In this document: positions 36,326 to 46,680 of the stretch, piece by piece | How positions within the stretch are numbered: position 1 is the first letter of the stretch | Layout: the number at the start of each line of letters is the position of its first letter | NCBI GenBank assembly: GCA_963774405.1 | Contig: CAVZEV010000004.1 | Coordinates: 62,001 to 126,000 of the forward strand | Source: VRUE01 sp963774405 | Lineage (GTDB): Bacteria; Actinomycetota; Thermoleophilia; Solirubrobacterales; 70-9 | DNA length: 64,000 nucleotides | Direction of reading: 5' to 3' | Notes under the pieces: model-generated | What the model was told of the DNA's origin: nothing | The model's input: the letters and a program-made list of their open reading frames with translations, nothing else | The model's database searches: none | Program-made: the position numbers and the translations under genes

Positions 36326-36338
36326 CCCCCGGCGGGGG
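36326..36338 (+). terminator. GC hairpin after the DUF1801 gene
   Basis: CCCCC-GGC-GGGGG right after the operon stop, followed by TCTACAATTTT. It could be a short intrinsic terminator; the stem is only 5-6 bp. Confidence 0.5.
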
Positions 36339-36343
36339 TCTAC

Positions 36344-36363
36344 AATTTTGCAGCTGCAAAATT
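36344..36363. promoter_or_regulatory. Perfect 20-bp palindrome
   Basis: AATTTTGCAGCTGCAAAATT is self-complementary with no spacer, AT-rich at the ends. It sits upstream of the secreted metalloprotease gene and is likely a repressor or activator site for it. Confidence 0.6.
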
Positions 36364-36418
36364 CTGCGTTTACGGCCAGGGAATCGAGGGGGATGGCTCA
36401 ATCGACGGGACCGGGAAG

Positions 36419-39400
36419 GTGAGGCCCGCCGCGATCACGGCTTGCATTGCCGCCGCGGTCGCCCTCGCCCTCTGCCCGCCCGCGCAGGCGACGATCACCC
36501 GCACGGGCACGCTCCACGCGACCGTGGCCGACGACTTTCGCGGTGGCGAGGAGACCACGCGGTACACGCTGGGGTCCGGGGCGCAGAGGACCGTGCTGCG
36601 GCCGACCGAGCTGGCGGCGGAAGCGGGCGATCGGGTCACCGTCACGGGCGAGATGCGCAACGACCGGCTCGTCGGCGCGGTCAAGGCGGCGACGGCGAGC
36701 CAACCCGCGGCGATTGCGGCGGGGCCGCGCAAGACGGCGGTCCTGCTGATCGACCTCGGCGGTGAATCCGGCGGGCCCTGGTCGCAGGAATCGGCGCGCT
36801 CGGAGGTCTTCAGCGGGGCCGGCTCGGTCAACGCCTTCTACGAAGAGGAGTCCTACGGCGCGATCTCCCTGAGCGGCAAGCTGCGCGAAGACGGCGACGT
36901 GTTCGGCTGGCTCAACCTCAACGCCTCGACCGCCGGCTGTCCGTACAGCGAATGGCGGAGCAAGGCCAACAAAGCCGCGGCGGACGCCGGGATCGACCTC
37001 AGCGGCTACCAGCACCTGATCTACATGTTCCCCTTTCAGGGCCTGCAGGGCGCCTGCAGCTGGTTCGGCATCGCCGGTCTCAACTCCAACTGGCTGATGA
37101 TCAACGGGGACTTCGGGATGAAAATCGTCGCCCACGAGCTGGGTCACGACCTCGGCCTGCTCCACGCCGGCAGCTGGACGTGCTCCGAAGGCGGCGTCCG
37201 CGTCCAGATCAGCGACAACTGCACGGCCTCCGAGTACGGCGACCCGTTCGACGTGATGGGCAGCACCGCGGCCCGGCACAGCAGCGGCTGGAACCTGGCC
37301 AAGCTCGGCTTCATCCGGCCGGAAAACGTCGAGACGATCGAATCGTCGGGTAACTACTCGATGCACTCCGCACTGCACCCCACCACCGAACCGACGACCC
37401 TGCGCATACCCCGGGAAAGGACCATCGGCGGGGAAGTCACCTCCTGGTACTACCTCGAGATCAGGGAGAAAGGCGGCGTCTTCGAGAATGTCTCGGACCC
37501 GTCGACGACGGGGGTCTCGATCCGGGTCGTGCAGCCCGGGAACTCGCCGGAGACCCTGCTGCTCGATGCCAACCCGGCAACCGCCACGTTCGAAGACGCG
37601 CCGCTCAAAGCGGGAGAGACCTTCGACAGCGGCGGGCCGGTGCAGATCAAGACGCTCTCCGCGGGCGGCGGCGAAGCGACCGTGTCGATCACGCTCGACG
37701 AAGAAGCGCCCACCGCTCCGGCCGGCCTCAGCGCGACCGGGGGTGTGAACGGGGTGCAGCTGGAATGGGGGGCGAGCAGCGACAACACCGGCGTCGATCG
37801 CTACCTCGTCTATCGCGACGGCAGCTTCGTCGCCGCCCCCACGGGTACCGGCTACTTCGACTCAGAAGCGGCCGTCGGCGAATACGAATACGTCGTCTAC
37901 GCCGAAGACGGGAACGGCAACCGCAGCGCCGCCTCGAACCCGGCGACGGCAACGGTCGAAGCCGACGAAGAGCCGCCGAGCGCGCCGACCGGCCTCACCG
38001 CGACCGTGGGCCTGGAAGGCGTGCAGCTGGAATGGCAGGCGAGCAGCGACAACCTCGAAGTTGAGCGATACGTCGTCCTTCGCAACGGCAGCCAGACCGG
38101 CGACCTCCTTCAACAACAACTTCCTCGACCCGCGCGCCACCGCGGGCGATCTCGAATACGTCGTCTACGCGGAAGACGCGGCCGGAAACCACAGCGACAG
38201 CTCCGAACCGGCCTTGCTGACCGTCCCGGCTGTATTCGGCCCGGTCTGCACGGCCGGCACCTGCACCGACGCGGTCCGCTACACCGGCGCGACGACCGCG
38301 TGGACGGTGCCGCCCGCTGTCCAGAAAGCCGATTTCACCGTCGAAGGCGCCCGCGGCGGCGGCAGCGGCTTCAACTTCGGCGCCCGCGCCGAAGCGACGC
38401 TCGGATCGCTGACGCCGGGGGCGGCGGTGACCCTGAGCCTGGGCGGCGTCGGCGAGGACTACTCCGAAGGGGGCGAGGGCGGTTTCGGCGGCGGCGGGGA
38501 CGGCACGCTCGGCGGCGGTGGCGGCGGCTTCAGCTCGGTCACGCTCGACTCGACCCTGATGCTGCTCGCCGGCGGTGGGGGCGGCAGGGGGGCGGCCGGC
38601 GTCAACGCAGAAGCCGGGACGCAGCCAGGCGGCGGCGGTGGCGGCTACGGGGGAGAGCTTGGCGGCGCCGGGACAAGAGGCGGCGCGACCGAAGCGCTGG
38701 GGGCGGCGCTGGGCAGGGGTGAGGGTGGGACGTCGGGCGGCAACGGCGGGCTCGGCGGCGCCGGGGGCGCGGTTACCGGAACCAGCAGCTGCGCCGGCGG
38801 CGCCGGCGGCGGCGGGGAAGGAGCGGCCGGGACGGACCTCAGTGGCGGCGGTGGCGCCACCGGCGCCGGTGGCGGTGGGGGAGGCGGCTACGTCGGCGGC
38901 GGCCAGGGCGGCGGCGGCGCCGGCGACGCATGCGGAGACGCGGCGGGTGCCGGCGGCGGTGGTGGTGGGTCCAGCTACGCCGCACCCGGGCTCTCGGCCG
39001 CGTTCAGCGCCGGCGTCCGCAGCGGCGCCGGCCAGGCGTCGATTTCCTACCCGAACCCGGTCAAAGCGGTGAGCCACAAATACCTGACCTCGCCGGATCG
39101 GCAGCTCGCCGTGCCGGCCGCCTCCGGCGTGCTCTCGGGCGTTTCACAGCCGAGCGGCGTCCAGCCCTCGGCAGGTGTTGCTACTCCGCCCGCCCACGGT
39201 TCCCTGGCGATCGAAGCCGACGGGTCGTTCACCTATACGCCCGCTCCCGGCTACTTCGGCGCCGACTCCTTTACGTACCGGGCCACAGATACCGCGGGGA
39301 GCTACGCGACCGCCCAGGTGACCCTGACCGTCGCCGCGCCCCCGTCGGCGCTGATCTCCACCCCGGCCGCGGCCGGCACCTACGAGGTCGGGCAGCCGGT

Positions 39401-40043
39401 CTCGACCGCCTTCTCCTGCAGCGAGGGAGCGGGCGGCTCGGGCCTGCTCTCCTGCACCGACTCCGCTGGGGTCAAAACCGTGAGCGGGGGCTCCGGGCAG
39501 CTCGACACCTCGGCGGCGGGGAGCCACGTGTACTCGGTGACCGCGGTCTCCAAAGACGGCCTGACCGAAAGCAGGTCGATCGACTACACGGTCGTGCCGA
39601 AGCCCGTGCTGCCGAATCCGCCCGCAAGCCTGCCCGGCGACCCGGCGCCCTCGCCGTCCGGGATCGACCTCTCGCTCCGAATCGAGACCAGGTCGCTGCG
39701 CGAACTGCTGCGGACCCGGAAGCTGGCCGTCGCCGTAACGGTCAACCGGGCCGCGAAGGTGAGGCTGAGGGGGAGCGCGAAGCTGTTCAGGAGCAAGACG
39801 GTCCGCTTCTTCGGCGCGGAACAGAGAGTGCTGACACTGAGTCTCTCGGGCAAGGGTCGCAAGGCGGTTCGAGGCCTTTCCAGGTTGAAGCTCGTGGTTG
39901 TCGGCAGGGCAAAGGGCGCCCCCGGCGAAGCGGTCAAGAGGATGGTGGCCTTGATCCTGCGATCTAACGCCAGCCGAGTCGCTCGGCCCAGGCGCGGCTG
40001 CCACCGTGACGGCGCACGGCTTCATAGAGCGCGAGGCTGTTAG
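36419..40043 (+). CDS. Secreted multi-domain metalloprotease, one frameshift
   Basis: Exported protein of about 1,208 residues. Signal peptide (AAAVALALCPPAQA). Zinc-protease domain with HELGHDLGLLHAGSW (about residue 240), gametolysin/M6-like HExxHxxGxxH. Two fibronectin type III-like domains (TAPAGLSATGGVNGVQLEWG and SAPTGLTATVGLEGVQLEWQ), a glycine-rich domain (about 630-870), a cadherin-like/Ig domain (GSFTYTPAPGYFGADSFTYR), another Ig-like segment and a basic C-terminal tail. The frame shifts at about 38097 (removing one G joins QTATSFNNNF). The last about 80 bp overlap the convergent Fic gene; the true stop could be near 39965 after another indel. Confidence 0.82.
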
Positions 40044-41256
40044 CGCGGCGGAACTCCTCGACGCTCGGCCAGTCCTCCCGCTCCCCCCAGAGATTGCGCA
40101 ACTCGGACTCGATTCGGTCATCGGTCCAAGTTCGCTTTCGGCCGCGCCGCTCGCCCTTCGCCGGTGATCGCAGGCGGTAGCGCGCCGCCGCCCCCTTTCC
40201 ACGTCGCACGATCAGTCGCTTCTCTTCGAGATTGCGCAGGTCGCGGCCGGCGCTGCTGCGGCCGACCTTGGCCAAGCGCTCGTAGTCGGCGCGGCGAAAC
40301 TCGACGAGCGAGTTGAGCTTCAGTTGCAGCAGCCCCCGCTCCTGGCTTGGGTTGAGCTCAATGGCAACGCTTGAACCGAGGCCGAGCGCCTGCAGCTCCG
40401 CGATCCGGTTGGCGACCCTCTCGTACTCGGTGGCCAGGCCGGCGAGGAAGTACTCGAGCCAGGTATTCATGTTGAGGGTTTCGTCTCGCACTGAGCGCAG
40501 GGCGGCGTAGTAGGCCGCGCGGTCCTCGGCGTAGTGGCGCTCGAAGGAGAAGAGGCGCCGTGAGATGAAGCCGAGTCGCATCAGGATCGCTGCGCTGAGG
40601 AGGCGGGCGACGCGGCCGTTGCCGTCCGCGAAGGGGTGGATATCGGTCAGCGCGTAATGGGCGACTCCGGCGATGACCGGGGGTGGGAAGGCGACGGGAC
40701 GGTCCTCGCGCTCGGCGATCCAGCTGCACAGTCCGGCTATCCGATCGGGCACCTCCGTGGGGGGCGGTCCCTCGTGCATCACCCTGCCTGTTGTGCGATC
40801 GACGATCTGGGCGATCCCGTCGCGCCATGCACCCTCGTGGCGGGGTTTGAAATGCGGGCCCTCTTCCGAGCCGAGCCCATCGGTCGTCTTCCTGTGCAGC
40901 TTGAGAATCGTCGCCGGTGCGATCTCGATCCCACCTCGTTCGGCCAGCCGGTCGAGGTAGCGGAGCGCTTCGACGTAGTTGACCAACTCGATCTTGGCCT
41001 TGGTATCCGGGTCCAACGCCCCCCGCGCGGCCCGCTCGGCCTCGATGATCGGCAGCTCGTTGCCCTCGATCAGGGTTGAGTAGTGGACGGTCTCCGCTAG
41101 CGCCGAGACCCGCAGCTCATCTTCGACCGCCGGTCGGATCTCTGAAGCATCCACCCGGGCCTGGGCGGCGGCGATCCTGGTCAGCGCGGCGGTGGCCTCG
41201 GGGGTGTAGCGGTTGAAGCTGGCCTGTAGTGCGTATCTATCTGTCTTGGTTGGCAT
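39964..41256 (-). CDS. Fic-family protein with DNA-binding C terminus
   Basis: 430 residues. Canonical Fic motif IHPFADGNGRVARLL; N-terminal inhibitory motif STLIEGNELP ((S/T)xxxEGN). A winged-helix-like segment follows (EFRRADYERLAKVGRSSAGR, LEEKRLIVRRGKGAAARYRL) and a C-terminal module with R/W-rich helices (TWTDDRIESELRNLWGERED, WPSVEEFRRANSLALYEAVR). It is distinct in sequence from the Fic protein at 32645. Likely an AMP-transferase with its own transcription control; target unknown. Confidence 0.9.
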   Translation of the reverse strand: MPTKTDRYALQASFNRYTPEATAALTRIAAAQARVDASEIRPAVEDELRVSALAETVHYSTLIEGNELPIIEAERAARGALDPDTKAKIELVNYVEALRYLDRLAERGGIEIAPATILKLHRKTTDGLGSEEGPHFKPRHEGAWRDGIAQIVDRTTGRVMHEGPPPTEVPDRIAGLCSWIAEREDRPVAFPPPVIAGVAHYALTDIHPFADGNGRVARLLSAAILMRLGFISRRLFSFERHYAEDRAAYYAALRSVRDETLNMNTWLEYFLAGLATEYERVANRIAELQALGLGSSVAIELNPSQERGLLQLKLNSLVEFRRADYERLAKVGRSSAGRDLRNLEEKRLIVRRGKGAAARYRLRSPAKGERRGRKRTWTDDRIESELRNLWGEREDWPSVEEFRRANSLALYEAVRRHGGSRAWAERLGWR

Positions 41257-41269
41257 GGATGCAACTGGG

Positions 41270-41480
41270 AGGTGTGTTCATCGATCCAATATCGGCGAAT
41301 AGCGGTAGCTAGAACTGATAACTATACGCATAATAGTCTACCATGCAGATTAAGCTCTTAAACTGCTCTATAGAAGGAAAAAGTCACACATTTTCCCCCT
41401 TTTTGAAGAAAAATCTACCCATCAAAGGCATATATATTTGTGCTGTATTCGGTGCAAATCTGTCACGAGGCTGCTTGACT
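41270..41480. promoter_or_regulatory. AT-rich promoter region with small inverted repeats
   Basis: A strip much poorer in GC than its surroundings, between the minus Fic gene and the PLP enzyme. It contains ACTAT-ACGCATA-ATAGT near 41321-41337, TTAAG-CT-CTTAA near 41347, and GGAAAA/TTTTCC separated by 9 bp near 41378. Open-frame translation through it is not credible coding sequence. It may be the control region of both flanking genes. Confidence 0.5.
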
Positions 41481-41489
41481 GGTTTCGCC

Positions 41490-42467
41490 TTGAATTCGTA
41501 TCTGCACGAGTGCTTCCCGGCCTTGACGGAGAGCCTTCCGCACCTGGCGCTCTCCGAGCGCCCGACGCCGGTGCGCGAGCTGCCGGGCCTCGGCATCTGG
41601 GTGAAGGAAGACGGGCGCTTCGGCTCCGGCGGCTGGGGCGGCAACAAGGTGCGCAAGCTCGAGTGGCTGATCCCCGACGCCAAGCGCCGCGGCCGTCGAT
41701 CGATCCTCACCTTCGGCGGCCTTGGCACCAACTGGGGGCTGGCAACGGCGCTGTACGGGCGCGAACACGGGCTTGCGACGGCGCTGGCGCTGGTCGACCA
41801 GCCGATTGACGATCACGTCCGCGCCCAGCTCGCCCGGCTCGAGACCTCGGGGGCGCGGATCCACCGCACCCACACGAAGGCGCGCACGGTGGCGATGCTG
41901 CCCTGGCTGCTCGCCCGCAACGCCCGCGGCGGCCGGCCTCCGTACCTGCTGCCGGCCGGTGGTTCCTCGCCGGTTGGCGTGCTCGGCTACGTCGAGGCGG
42001 CGCTGGAGATCGCGGCCCAGGTCGAGGAGGGCTCGCTGCCCGAGCCGGCGACCGCGGTGGTGCCGGTCGGCACCGGCGGCACCGCGGCCGGGCTGGCGCT
42101 GGGCTTCCAGATCGCCGGCCTGCGCACGCGCTTGGTCGGGGTCGTGGTCAACGACCAACTGCGCCTCGATCCGAAGGTGGTCGCCCGTCTCGCGCGGCGC
42201 AGTGCCGCGTTGCTCGAGCGCCGCGGGGCGCGCCTCGGCTCGCTGCGGCTCGAGCCCGCCATGCTCGACCTCACCCGCGAGCAGATCGGCGCCGGCTACG
42301 GACACCCGACCGAGGCCGCCGCCCGGGCGACCGCCCTCGCCGCCAAGGAGGGCCTGGCGCTCGACCCCGTCTACAGCGCCAAGGCGATGGCCGGCCTACT
42401 GGCGCTGCGCACCGCCGATCGGCTTGCCGAGCCGGCGCTGTTCGTCCACACCGACGGCCCGCGCTGA
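41490..42467 (+). CDS. PLP-dependent ACC deaminase/D-cysteine desulfhydrase-family enzyme
   Basis: About 325 residues. The pyridoxal lysine is in GGNKVRKLEWLI. Other family features: ILTFGGLGTNWGLATALYGR, VPVGTGGTAAGLALGFQIAG and a final GLLALRTADRL. The frame is open from 41343, but the first 45 codons are AT-rich and unlike the rest, so I prefer TTG at 41490 (LNSYLHECFPALTESLPH). TTG at 41475 is an alternative. It deaminates a small amino acid (ACC or D-cysteine), not distinguishable here. Confidence 0.8.
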   Translation: MNSYLHECFPALTESLPHLALSERPTPVRELPGLGIWVKEDGRFGSGGWGGNKVRKLEWLIPDAKRRGRRSILTFGGLGTNWGLATALYGREHGLATALALVDQPIDDHVRAQLARLETSGARIHRTHTKARTVAMLPWLLARNARGGRPPYLLPAGGSSPVGVLGYVEAALEIAAQVEEGSLPEPATAVVPVGTGGTAAGLALGFQIAGLRTRLVGVVVNDQLRLDPKVVARLARRSAALLERRGARLGSLRLEPAMLDLTREQIGAGYGHPTEAAARATALAAKEGLALDPVYSAKAMAGLLALRTADRLAEPALFVHTDGPR

Positions 42468-42488
42468 GCCGGGCGCGGTCTCGCGTCC

Positions 42489-43308
42489 CTACGAGGCGGA
42501 GGGCGCCGGCAGCAGGCGCGAGCGCAGGAGCATGGTCGTCGTTTGCACGACGAGCGCCGCCGCCGTGGCGAGGCCGAACGCGGCGGCCGTCCCCAGCTCG
42601 GGCAGGGCGAGGGCAAGCGCGAAGCAGAAGGCGGCAAAGCCGTAGAACCCGTAGAGGAAGTTGCGCAGCAGGACATTGACCTGGGCAGCGCCGCCGTGCG
42701 CGTGGGTGAATACGGCGAGGACACTGGTGATGACCGGGAAGGGGGCGAGGAGGCCGCTCAGGTGAGGCCCGAGCGCGCCGGACACCGCGGTCAGCGTCAG
42801 CACGAGCGCAAGTGCCGCGCCGGTGCGGGCGGGGAGTTGCCCACCAGGGCGGCGGGGTCGCCGCCGGCGGTGAGGCGGGCGCCGGCGGCAGCAGCGCCAG
42901 GCCGAGGGCGAAGCCGGCGCCGACCAGGAGCAGCGAGAGCGCCGGGGGCGGCGTGAGCGGGCTGAGAACGGCGACGCCGAGCAGGAACGCCGCCCAGCCG
43001 CAGAGCAGGCTCGCCGGCGGTCCGGCCTCGACCGCGATCCGGCCGTAGGCGACCACGAAGGCGGTCAGGGCGGCGAGCCCGAGCAGGGTGCCGGCGGCGG
43101 CACCGGCGCCGAAATCGCGACCGTGGAGGAGGGTCTCGACCAGCAGGATCGGACCGGCCACGACGGGCAGGCCGCCGAGCACCCCGGCGACGGCCACTCC
43201 CCAGCGGCGTCCCGCCAGGGAGACGAAGAGCACGCACAACGGCGCGAGGAGGATCTTCGCCGCAAGCAGCGTCACCGCGGCAGGCTCGCAGATCGGGACT
43301 CGAGTCAT
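42489..43308 (-). CDS. Multi-pass membrane protein, one frameshift
   Basis: About 273 codons (length 1 modulo 3). Start at the ATG at 43308. Helices at LLAAKILLAPLCVLFVSLAG, AVAGVLGGLPVVAGPILLVE, LGLAALTAFVVAYGRIAVEA and ALSLLLVGAGFALGLALLPP in the first frame, then LTLTAVSGALGPHLSGLLAP, GFYGFAAFCFALALALPELG and TAAALVVQTTTMLLRSRLLP in the second. Removing one G at about 42842 gives PPWWQLPARTG at the join. No family recognised; perhaps an exporter or integral channel of unknown role. Confidence 0.68.
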
Positions 43309-43411
43309 TGATTAAGAAAAACTGAGTATTTTGAATAAACCGATCGCCGTGTTAGCTTGCGGCCCAACCGGCCGGGCGGGGAACCCGGCCATCTCGCGGG
43401 AGGAGTGTCAA

Positions 43412-44212
43412 ATGAAGTGGAGTCGCATTGCCGCAGTCCTGTGCGTGGTCGGTGTCTTCGCCGCCTTTGCGAGCTCGGCCTGGGCCACCAAGTACGTCGC
43501 CCTGGGGGACTCGTACTCGTCGGGGACGGGGACCCGCACCTTCTACGAATCGAAATGCCAGCGCTCGGTCTACGCCTACCCCTACCTGCTGCACGAAGCG
43601 CACTCGAGCTGGACCTTCGTCGACGCCGCCTGTTCGGGGGCGACGACGGCGGACATCCTCAACACCCAGATCGCCAGCGTCAGCTCCGACACCAACTGGG
43701 TCAGCTACACGATCGGCGGCAACGACGCCGGCTTCTCCAGCGTGATCACCGAATGCGCCCTGCCCTGGTGGGCCTCGAACTGCAACGGGGCGATCAACAA
43801 AGCCCAGAGCTACATCAAAAACACGCTGCCGGGCCGGCTCGACCTGGTCAACAACGCGATCAAGTCAGACGCGCCGAGCGCGCAGGTGGTCGCGCTCGAC
43901 TACCCGCGCCTGTTCAACGGCGAAGACTGCAACGCGTTCACCTTCTTCAGCCCCAGTGAGGAGACGCGGCTGAACGAAACTGCCGACCAGCTGAAGACCG
44001 TGATCAGCGAAGCGGCGACCCGAGCGGGCTCGAACTTCCACTTCGGCAACGTGATCCCGCCCTTCATCGGCCACGCCGTCTGCGACGGTGGCAGCGGCTC
44101 CTCGACCGAGTGGATCAACGGCCTCTCCAACCCGACGAGCGAAAGCTACCACCCGAAGGTTGCCGGTCACGCCAGCGGCTACTACCCGGTGGTGCACGGG
44201 ATCACCGGCTGA
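43412..44212 (+). CDS. Secreted SGNH/GDSL-family hydrolase
   Basis: About 266 residues from the ATG at 43412 with a GGGAGGAG ribosome site. Signal peptide (IAAVLCVVGVFAAFASSAWA). Block I VALGDSYSSGTGT carries the catalytic Ser; block III YTIGGNDAGF; catalytic His in SESYHPKVAGHASG. Several Cys (CQRS, CSGA, CALPWWASNC) suggest disulfides, as in Streptomyces GDSL lipases/esterases. Likely an extracellular lipase or esterase. Confidence 0.93.
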   Translation: MKWSRIAAVLCVVGVFAAFASSAWATKYVALGDSYSSGTGTRTFYESKCQRSVYAYPYLLHEAHSSWTFVDAACSGATTADILNTQIASVSSDTNWVSYTIGGNDAGFSSVITECALPWWASNCNGAINKAQSYIKNTLPGRLDLVNNAIKSDAPSAQVVALDYPRLFNGEDCNAFTFFSPSEETRLNETADQLKTVISEAATRAGSNFHFGNVIPPFIGHAVCDGGSGSSTEWINGLSNPTSESYHPKVAGHASGYYPVVHGITG

Positions 44213-44403
44213 AGACACGTGGGTATGGCGGCGCCAGGTGCGGCCTGGCGCCGCCCGGTCGTGCCCGCGCCGGCGCCGACTGGCCGAAAATCAACCGCTT
44301 TAATCGATTGATTTAAAGGTATGGTCGGGGCGCACTGCTCCACACGATCCTCGACATCGTCAAAACCATCGCTCCCTACTTCATCGTCGGGGCCGTTCTC
44401 GTC

Positions 44404-46680
44404 TTGGCGGGGAGAGGGCTTCGTCGCGTCATTCTCTTTTGGCGCGGCCGCTCTCCGCTGGTCCAGATCGCGGCGTTCAGCTGGGCGGCGGGAGAGGGCG
44501 ACCGCGAGTCGCTCTGGGTCACCTCGCTCTTTCGCGAGCACCTGAAAAAGCTGCAGTTGGATGGGTTGGACCCGATTCCCGATCGGGCGCCCGGCGCCCC
44601 GTTCGTCGAGATCGTCGAAGGGGTCGGGCAGGCAGTCGGGCAGGGGGTGGAATGGGGCCGGGTCATGGGCCGCCTCTACCGCGCCGTGGCGCCCGACTGC
44701 GCTTACGAGGCGTGGGCAACGCTGCGACCGCAGGGCGAGGGGGCCGGCTCGATCTCGATCCAGTTGATCAAGCGGGCAGGGGGCAACCGGACGCTGGTCA
44801 GCTTCACCTCGGAGGTCGCCCCCTGGGACACCTGCGCGCGGGAAGCCGCGATGGCCGCCGCCGGAGCGCTCTATCCGCATCTGGCCACTCGCTTCAAGGG
44901 GCCCTGGGCCGACTGGAAGCAATCGGTCCCACCTGACCTTCTCGGCCTCTACCAGGGCGCCCTGCGAGATGAACAGGACAAGCAGTTCGAGCAGGCGCTG
45001 CGGGGGTTCCGCAAGTCCGTGGAAAAAGACCCGCTCAACCCGCAGCTGCGGCTCAAGGTCGCGATGCTCGAGGAACGGCTCGGCCTTCATCTCGACGCCT
45101 GGTTCACCTACTGGCTGATCGTCGCCGAGAGCAAGCGCAAGCTCTGGAAGGGCCCCCACAGGAGAACTCGGCTCGTCGCTCTCTACCGGCTCGCGATCCA
45201 TCTCTGGAATTCGGAGCTGGCGGAGCAATGGGTCGCGCCCGACGTTGAGGATTCCCGTCGCTCACCCGAGGGCAAGCCCTTGCCGCTGCGGACGGAACTG
45301 CTGAGCGCCTTGGAGCGCGAGGATGTTTTCACGGGAGACCAGGCCCAGGTCGGGGACGGGGCCAGGCGGGCAAGCGCGCCCAGACTGATGGGCGCGCTTG
45401 CCGTCGAAGAGAAGCTGCCCCTGCTCGACCTGATCAAGTCCTTCCGTGCGGGTTACTGCGAGGACGATCGCGCCGAAAAGGTCGCCGAGATTCTTCAGAT
45501 CGTCAGCCTCAGCCGGCTCGAAGAGCTGAGGAAGCGCGTGTGCCACCGCCGGCCGCTGCGCACCAGGTTGAAACGGAAGGAGCTGCCACGCCTTGCCATC
45601 AAGGCCTCGGAGCTGCTGGCGCGGGCGCGGATTGCCCGCAGCATCGAGGACCGTCTGAGGAGTGACTGCCCAGAAAGGGTGAAACGCGGCAATCGGAAGC
45701 TCCTAAAGCGCTGGCCCTTCCCCAGTTGGGAGGATAGGCCGCAAGGCAGGACATTGGTCCGGCGGATCCAGGTCTGGCTGGGCGATCGGCGCGAGGACGC
45801 CTGGCAGCTCCACTACAACGCCGCCTGCACGATCGCCGTCCAGCTCTCCGATGCCTCGATCCTGAGCGATCGGGGCGAGAAGAACACGCGTCGCTGGACG
45901 AAGGCAGCCGTCAGGCAGCTGGAGTCGTTCTCCCACCATGCGGAAAGCCATCGGGTGGCAGCGATGGCGGACTGGATCGCCTTCGAAGACCCGGATCTCG
46001 AGGGGCTCTACGAGCAGCCCGAATTCAAGCTCTGGGGGAGCCAGCGCTTCGGCTTCGATCTGCCGGAGGTCCGGCCACCCCGGGATCGGGAGATCGATCG
46101 CCACACGGTGCTCATCCTGAAGCGCAGCGCAGCGTCTTTCGCCGCCTCCTGGCGAAGGCGCGCCCGCATGAGGTCGGTGGCGCCGCCGAGCCTGCTCGGT
46201 TGGTGGAGGGAGGAGCTGGGAATCTGGGAAGAGCTGAAGAGAACCTGTTCCGAACACCGCGACTGGCATTGCCGGCTCGACGGGCTGGAGTCGCTGGAAG
46301 GCTGGAATGCCGCGAACGAGGAGATGACGGTAGATCTCGCCCGCGAGCAACACGACTTCCGCAGCAAACCAACCTCGCTTCCCGACGGACTGCTCGCGGA
46401 TCTGGACGCGGCGATCGGGTCCAAGGGAAAGGGAGAGGAGACCCTGATTGACTGGATTGCCGATCGCGCCCGTGAGGTGGAAACCGCACACGAGCATCGC
46501 CTCCGTGTCTCCTCGGCGGACGGCGCGGTCCTTCCGCGGGTCGAGCGCGATGCGGCGATCAGGGTGTCGACGATCTGGTCATGCCTCGAGGCGAGCTTGG
46601 AAACCGCCCTGCGCGACTCCAAGACGCCGGAGTGGAGCTCGCTGCACCGAGCCGGCGCGGCTTCTTCGGCCTCGCCCTAG
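44404..46680 (+). CDS. Large TPR-like protein of unknown function
   Basis: 758 residues from TTG at 44404. The frame is open back to 44317, giving a hydrophobic N-terminal helix IVKTIAPYFIVGAVLVLAGR; an ATG with a plausible start lies at 44321 in another frame, so a small indel may hide a longer membrane-anchored start. The middle has helical pairs resembling TPRs (YQGALRDEQDKQFEQALRGF, RKSVEKDPLNPQLRLKVAML). Trp and charged-residue rich thereafter, with many WxxxL segments. No catalytic motif recognised. Its last bases overlap the convergent gene end by 4 bp. Confidence 0.72.
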   Translation: MAGRGLRRVILFWRGRSPLVQIAAFSWAAGEGDRESLWVTSLFREHLKKLQLDGLDPIPDRAPGAPFVEIVEGVGQAVGQGVEWGRVMGRLYRAVAPDCAYEAWATLRPQGEGAGSISIQLIKRAGGNRTLVSFTSEVAPWDTCAREAAMAAAGALYPHLATRFKGPWADWKQSVPPDLLGLYQGALRDEQDKQFEQALRGFRKSVEKDPLNPQLRLKVAMLEERLGLHLDAWFTYWLIVAESKRKLWKGPHRRTRLVALYRLAIHLWNSELAEQWVAPDVEDSRRSPEGKPLPLRTELLSALEREDVFTGDQAQVGDGARRASAPRLMGALAVEEKLPLLDLIKSFRAGYCEDDRAEKVAEILQIVSLSRLEELRKRVCHRRPLRTRLKRKELPRLAIKASELLARARIARSIEDRLRSDCPERVKRGNRKLLKRWPFPSWEDRPQGRTLVRRIQVWLGDRREDAWQLHYNAACTIAVQLSDASILSDRGEKNTRRWTKAAVRQLESFSHHAESHRVAAMADWIAFEDPDLEGLYEQPEFKLWGSQRFGFDLPEVRPPRDREIDRHTVLILKRSAASFAASWRRRARMRSVAPPSLLGWWREELGIWEELKRTCSEHRDWHCRLDGLESLEGWNAANEEMTVDLAREQHDFRSKPTSLPDGLLADLDAAIGSKGKGEETLIDWIADRAREVETAHEHRLRVSSADGAVLPRVERDAAIRVSTIWSCLEASLETALRDSKTPEWSSLHRAGAASSASP

